A stretch of 30,596 nucleotides of DNA, from assembly GCA_023807065.1 (NCBI GenBank), contig JAJJLU010003801.1, forward strand, positions 1-30,596, read 5' to 3'. The position numbers were made by a program, and so were the translations under genes. The notes under the pieces were generated by a model. The model ran no database searches and was not told where the DNA came from. It was given only the letters and a program-made list of their open reading frames with translations. Source of the stretch: Isotricha intestinalis. Taxonomy: Eukaryota; Ciliophora; Litostomatea; Vestibuliferida; Isotrichidae. How positions within the stretch are numbered: position 1 is the stretch's first letter; each line of letters begins with the position of its first letter. Shown here piece after piece: positions 26,829 to 30,596 of this stretch.

Positions 26829-28358
26829 ATGAAAGCCACAAAAAAAAATCAAAATAAAAATAAAAATGAAGAACAAAAATCATTTATTTCAACTTTAACA
26901 AATGCAATAAAAGAAACGGAAGACTTAGACAATATCTTAGAAACAATAACATTAAAAAGACCAAGACCATCATTTTCAATTTTCATATGTGAAAATTATG
27001 AAAATGAAAGATTAAAAGATGAAAAATTAAATATGGTTTCAATAGTAAAGAAATTAGGAGAAAAATGGTCAAAATTATTAAAAAGTGAAAAGGAAAAATA
27101 TGAAAAAAAATCAGAAGAAGAAAAAGAAAAATACAAGCATGATTTAGAAATAATAAAACATTATTTCTTTAGTGAATATAATCAATATGGTACAACAGCT
27201 TATAGATTATTTTTAAATGAAAGATTAAAACAAGCTTTTGGGAAAGACGAAGACATAAAAACAACAAAAAAAAAAGCAATGGAAGATTGGAAAAAATTGA
27301 GTAAAGAAGAAAAAAAAGAATGGAATTTAAAAAAAAAAGAAAATGATACTTGGTGGGAAAAAGCAAAACAATTAAGATGTATAACACCATATGCAGTATT
27401 TATTCAGAAACATATAGAAGAATGTAGGAATAAAAAGCAAGAAATTCCTAATTTTAAAGAAATATCAAAAGTATGGTCACATTTATCTAATAAAGAAAAA
27501 AATAAATATTATGAATATGCAAATGAAATGAATGAAGAAAGAAAAAAAAGAAGAGATTTTTTTGAAATTATTCATGGAATAAGACCTAAAAGACCTGCTG
27601 GAGCATATAAAATATTTTTAAGTGAAAAAGCTAAAGAAGGTTGTTTTAAAGGTAAAGTTAATATTTTTAAGGAAGGAAAAAAATTATGGGAGAATTTAAG
27701 TGAAGATGTTAAAAATTCTTATTTAAAAAAAGCAAGAAAAATCAAATTATGCTATATTTATAGAAGACTATTATATAGGAAAAATATTAAAAATTTATTA
27801 CCCAAAAAACCTCCTAATGCTTTTAATTTGTTTTTCATTTCTTTAAAAGGAATTACGGTTCCAAAAGGAAAAAGATTTTATGAAATTGTTAATGAAAAAT
27901 GGAAAAATATTTCTCAAAAAGAAAAAAAAAGTTTTGAAGAAAAAGCTGAAATTGAAAGAAAAAAATATGAAGAAAAAATGAAGAAATTTGAGAATAGAAT
28001 TTTTGATGAACCAAAAAAACCAAAAGGTCCTTTCCCCTATTTTTTAACAGAAAAAATGGCTGAAATAAAAAAAGAAAATAAAAATTTAAATTTTAAAGAA
28101 ATTATTCATAAATGTGCTGAAACTTGGAAAGATTTAGAAGAAAAGAAGAAAGAAAAATATTATAAATTATCTGAAAAAGATAGAGAAAGATATAATGCTC
28201 AAAATGAACAATTTAATGAATTTGGATATTATGTTAAAAATCGTAGAAAAGTAAGGTCTTCTTCCAAAGAAAAAAAAGATAAAAAAGAAAAAAAAATTTC
28301 ATTTCCAGTTTCTGAAAAAAAAAGAAGTAAACGCATTGAATCAAAAAAAAAAGTATAG
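26829..28358 (+). CDS. Six-HMG-box DNA-binding protein (UBF-like layout)
   Basis: A 509-residue, highly basic protein made of six consecutive HMG-box-like units. Approximate spans and anchors: 43-113 (RPRPSFSIFICENYEN, WSKLLKSEKEKYEKK), 119-183 (TAYRLFLNERLKQ, WKKLSKEEKKEW), 185-250 (TPYAVFIQKHIEE, WSHLSNKEKNKYYEYA), 252-318 (RPKRPAGAYKIFLSEK, WENLSEDVKNSYLKKA), 324-388 (PKKPPNAFNLFFISLK, WKNISQKEKKSFEEKA) and 394-460 (PKKPKGPFPYFLTEKMAEI, WKDLEEKKKEKYYKLS). Boxes 1, 4, 5 and 6 carry the canonical P-x-x-x-F/Y start. A Lys/Ser-rich tail (461-509) looks like a nuclear localisation and DNA-contact tail, not the acidic tail of UBF or HMGB. Family members bend DNA in chromatin or in rRNA-gene initiation. 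It ends in TAG, unlike its neighbours. Non-sequence-specific architectural role is inferred. Confidence 0.93.
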   Translation: MKATKKNQNKNKNEEQKSFISTLTNAIKETEDLDNILETITLKRPRPSFSIFICENYENERLKDEKLNMVSIVKKLGEKWSKLLKSEKEKYEKKSEEEKEKYKHDLEIIKHYFFSEYNQYGTTAYRLFLNERLKQAFGKDEDIKTTKKKAMEDWKKLSKEEKKEWNLKKKENDTWWEKAKQLRCITPYAVFIQKHIEECRNKKQEIPNFKEISKVWSHLSNKEKNKYYEYANEMNEERKKRRDFFEIIHGIRPKRPAGAYKIFLSEKAKEGCFKGKVNIFKEGKKLWENLSEDVKNSYLKKARKIKLCYIYRRLLYRKNIKNLLPKKPPNAFNLFFISLKGITVPKGKRFYEIVNEKWKNISQKEKKSFEEKAEIERKKYEEKMKKFENRIFDEPKKPKGPFPYFLTEKMAEIKKENKNLNFKEIIHKCAETWKDLEEKKKEKYYKLSEKDRERYNAQNEQFNEFGYYVKNRRKVRSSSKEKKDKKEKKISFPVSEKKRSKRIESKKKV

Positions 28359-28570
28359 ATTTTTTTTTGATTTTTTGTTGGATTTCTTTTTTATTCTTTT
28401 AATTAATTATTTAAATTTAATTTTTTTTCATTTTAATATATAAAACATTATTTTTAATTTTTGTCTATTTTTAAAAGAATTTCATAAACACAATTAATTA
28501 ATAAAATATTTTTTAATCTATCTCATAAATATGTTATAAACAATAATCATAATAAATAAAAATATCATAT

Positions 28571-29300
28571 TTATTTTTTTCCCATATTATCAATCATACT
28601 TAACTTAGCATGAATAGAATCAATTAAATAATTAGAAACTTTTTTACTTAAAGCCGGATTTTTTTCTATTCCTCCATTAATTCTAAGAATATTTTCATTT
28701 TCAATAGCTTTTTTTTCTAATAAATCAGCTTTTGCTTGAACATTATTTAAATTATTTTCAATCGAATTGTTTTTATTATTTATAATTCTATCCCATTTTT
28801 TCATCATATCTTCACTATTATAATTTTGTTCAGTTTCAGCTCTTTCTTTAATAAAATGTTCTAAATAATCAATTTTTTTTTGAGGTTTAACAATATTTTT
28901 ATTTTCAATAAGATAATATTTTTTAGGTTTTTTATTAATAGCTTTTTGAATATCAACTGAAGTTCCTAAAGGATTATTAATATCAATTTCTTCTAATTTT
29001 AATTCCCATTTATATTTAGAAGGTTTATTAGGATCTCTTTTTATTAATATTACTTTTCCTTTTTTTGGTTTAACTAATTTATCTTCAAATTTAGGTTTCG
29101 TCGTTATTTTATTTATATTATCTTCTCTTATTTTTCTTAATTTTTCTGATGCTTCAGGTTTTACAATTTTTTCTTTTGAATACCATATTTTTTTCTCATA
29201 TGATTTTTTTTTTTTCAACATTTTTTCTTCTTCCATTTTTTCTAATTTTCTTCTTTCTTCATCATATGATTGAAATAGATTTGTTTTATATTTGAAATTA
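28571..29300 (-). CDS. C-terminal segment of an interrupted coiled-coil gene
   Basis: The minus-strand frame is open from about 29300 to TAA 28571-28573. An ATG lies at 29236, but the codons before it (TNLFQSYDEERRKLEK) are equally coding and continue the preceding segment after a -1 shift, so 29236 is probably not the start. The segment is basic (KVILIKRDPNKPSKYKWELK) and ends in a distinctive helical block: MKKWDRIINNKNNSIENNL, then KADLLEKKAIENENILRING, then SKKVSNYLIDSIHAKLSMI, which looks like a conserved C-terminal domain of a ciliate protein I cannot name. If read as its own gene it gives 221 residues. No catalytic motif. Confidence 0.68.
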
Positions 29301-30312
29301 ATGCATTTCTATTTTTCCATTCTGAAAGTAAGTGTTTTTTGTATTCTTCATGTTTTTTTTTTTGTTCCTGAATATCTTTATCACATTTTCTTGTAAATTC
29401 TTTTAACTCTTTATGAGAAATTGCTGATTCTTCATTTTGCTTTTTTATTTCTAATAAACAATCATTAATTTCATTTTCTTTATTTTTTAAATATTGTTCT
29501 TTAAATTGAGTATATAAATAATCTTTTTCTTTCATGTTTGTTCTATCTTTAAATTTTTTTTCTTCTTGTAATTGCTTTAATTTTTCTTGTGCTTCCTTTT
29601 CTTTTTCTTCTTCTTTTTTCTTTAATTCTTCTCTTTTTTCTTTTTCTTTTTGTTGTCTTTCTTTTGCTTTATCATGCAATAAATCTAATTGTTTTTTTTC
29701 ATTTTCTATTAATTGTATATGTTCTTTTTCTATTATTTTTTTCATTTGTTTTTCTTTTTGTTTTATTTTCTCCTTTTTTTCTTTATATTTCTTAAAATAA
29801 TCTTTTGATTGATTTTCAATTATTTCTTTATCTCTTTCAAAATTATTTAAAAAATCTTTTATTTTTTCATCTCTTGTTAAATTATTTTCTTCTGCTAAAA
29901 TATCTTTAATACAATATTCAATATGAGATAATTTTGATTTATTATCATATAAACTTTCTTTTATTTCTCTTAATTCCTTTATTTGAATATTTCTATCAAC
30001 TTCATTTAAATTCATTTTTCCTTCTTCTTCAAGAGTTTTTTTTCTAATTTCTATTTTTTGAATTTTTTTTTCTAAATTTTCTTTTTCATTTTTTAATTCA
30101 CGTAATTTTTTTAAATTTCTTTTACTTATAATATATTTTTCTTCTTGATTAATATGATGATCAACTTTATTTTCATTTCTTTCTAATATTTTTTCAATAT
30201 CTTTTTGATTTTGACCAAATTGAATTTTATTTTTATTATAATCTTCTTTAATATCATTCATTATACCTTCTAATGCTTTTGCTGCATTATTTGTTATATT
30301 AATATTATAATT
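29242..30312 (-). CDS. Central coiled-coil segment of the interrupted gene
   Basis: From the codon after the TAA at 30313-30315 the frame stays open to a TAG at 29242-29244. The first in-frame ATG is at 30261 (339 residues), but the upstream codons (NNAAKALEGIMNDIKEDYNK) are coding-like, so it likely continues the N-terminal segment through the stop. The whole stretch is a very long Lys/Glu coiled coil (for example EKEKREELKKKEEEKEKEAQ), ending LLSEWKNRNALISNIK. After that the real text moves to the -1 frame: one more A in the AAAA run near 29303-29306 restores it, and the last 13 codons before TAG are out-of-frame. No GT-AG pair lies at either break. Probably cytoskeletal or ciliary; no domain recognised. 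Confidence 0.7.
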   Translation of the reverse strand, partial: NYNINITNNAAKALEGIMNDIKEDYNKNKIQFGQNQKDIEKILERNENKVDHHINQEEKYIISKRNLKKLRELKNEKENLEKKIQKIEIRKKTLEEEGKMNLNEVDRNIQIKELREIKESLYDNKSKLSHIEYCIKDILAEENNLTRDEKIKDFLNNFERDKEIIENQSKDYFKKYKEKKEKIKQKEKQMKKIIEKEHIQLIENEKKQLDLLHDKAKERQQKEKEKREELKKKEEEKEKEAQEKLKQLQEEKKFKDRTNMKEKDYLYTQFKEQYLKNKENEINDCLLEIKKQNEESAISHKELKEFTRKCDKDIQEQKKKHEEYKKHLLSEWKNRNALISNIKQIYFNHMMKKEEN

Positions 30313-30555
30313 TTATTTCATTTTTTCTAAATGTTTTTGAGCTTCATTTAATTCAATTATATTTTCTATTATTTCTGGTTGTTTAATTTCTTCTAATTTT
30401 TCTTCTTCTTTGTTTTCTTCATGTATATTACCTGGATGTTCTTTTTCTTCTTCTTCTTCTTGTTTTATTATTTCTTGCTTTGGAGGTAATTTCTTCTCTG
30501 GCTCTGTTTTTCCTTGTGCTTTTTTCAAGGGTTTTTTGTCTTGTTTCTTTTTCAT
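30313..30555 (-). CDS. N-terminal segment of the interrupted coiled-coil gene
   Basis: It runs from ATG 30555 to TAA 30313-30315, 80 codons. It starts MKKKQDKKPLKKAQGKTEPE and becomes Glu-rich, disordered and charged, ending in the helical LNEAQKHLEKMK. The frame beyond the TAA is the same as that of the central segment and is coding within a few codons, so this looks like the N-terminus of one protein of about 660 residues spanning 28571-30555, interrupted by one nonsense codon and one frameshift. As a separate gene it would be an unusual 80-residue charged peptide. The ATG is preceded by an A/T-only leader reaching the window end. Confidence 0.62.
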   Translation of the reverse strand: MKKKQDKKPLKKAQGKTEPEKKLPPKQEIIKQEEEEEKEHPGNIHEENKEEEKLEEIKQPEIIENIIELNEAQKHLEKMK

Positions 30556-30596
30556 CTTTTATTTACAATTTTATTTTTTAATATTATATTTTTTTA

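Noticed and set aside
29534..29800. Plus-strand Phe/Ser/Cys-rich ORFs opposite the coiled-coil gene
   Set aside because: They are the complement of Lys/Glu-rich coiled-coil codons; composition and overlap mark them as shadows.
1..30596. tRNA, rRNA, CRISPR arrays, telomere repeats and transposases
   Set aside because: I saw no cloverleaf with T-loop consensus, no rRNA-like conserved blocks, no regularly spaced direct repeats, no C/A-rich telomeric repeats at either end and no transposase motif.

Overview
The window is extremely A+T-rich eukaryotic DNA carrying a dense set of long, almost intron-free genes on both strands. Family content points to a ciliate: a BK-type K+ channel, a MORN protein, an NLI-interacting-factor phosphatase, a casein kinase 1, a RING-CH/FHA protein, a Cys-rich multi-pass surface protein and several coiled-coil proteins. 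Intact genes end in TAA (one in TAG), write Gln as CAA and Trp as TGG, and contain no internal TAA or TAG. That excludes the Tetrahymena/Paramecium/Oxytricha-type code. A ciliate with near-standard stops, such as a litostome or rumen ciliate macronucleus, would fit; this is inference from composition and families, not proof. No telomere repeat is seen at either end, and no rRNA, tRNA or CRISPR array.

Layout. 0-2.1 kb: the 3' part of a WD40-type gene, a 61-residue ORF and a stop-broken coding remnant. 2.1-8.3 kb: a 698-residue coiled-coil protein and a 1066-residue K+ channel. 8.3-9.2 kb: two decayed coding fragments on opposite strands. 9.2-13 kb: a MORN protein with a lipid-anchor-like N-terminus and a DLDET phosphatase. 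13-16.4 kb: a cluster of dead genes, including a recognisable relic of a bacterial-type Tae4 peptidoglycan amidase and a two-TM membrane protein with five disruptions. 16.5-20.6 kb: a 1377-residue receptor-like membrane protein. 21.4-22.6 kb: two small convergent genes, one with a +1 frameshift. 23.6-25.1 kb: a RING-CH/FHA protein with one 28-nt intron. 25.4-28.4 kb: divergent casein kinase 1 and a six-HMG-box protein. 28.6-30.6 kb, minus strand: one Lys/Glu-rich coiled-coil gene interrupted by an in-frame TAA and a -1 frameshift.

The genes do not form an operon or an obvious pathway. They are ordinary neighbours covering signalling, ubiquitin tagging, chromatin, membrane excitability and cytoskeleton-like coiled coils. 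The most notable content lies in the gaps. At least five hold stretches with codon-like structure (G favoured at codon position 1) broken by stops or by single-base homopolymer slips. The favoured reading is recent gene decay under strong A+T pressure. The alternative, that UGA (and perhaps UAA/UAG) is sometimes read as sense, is stated with a test.
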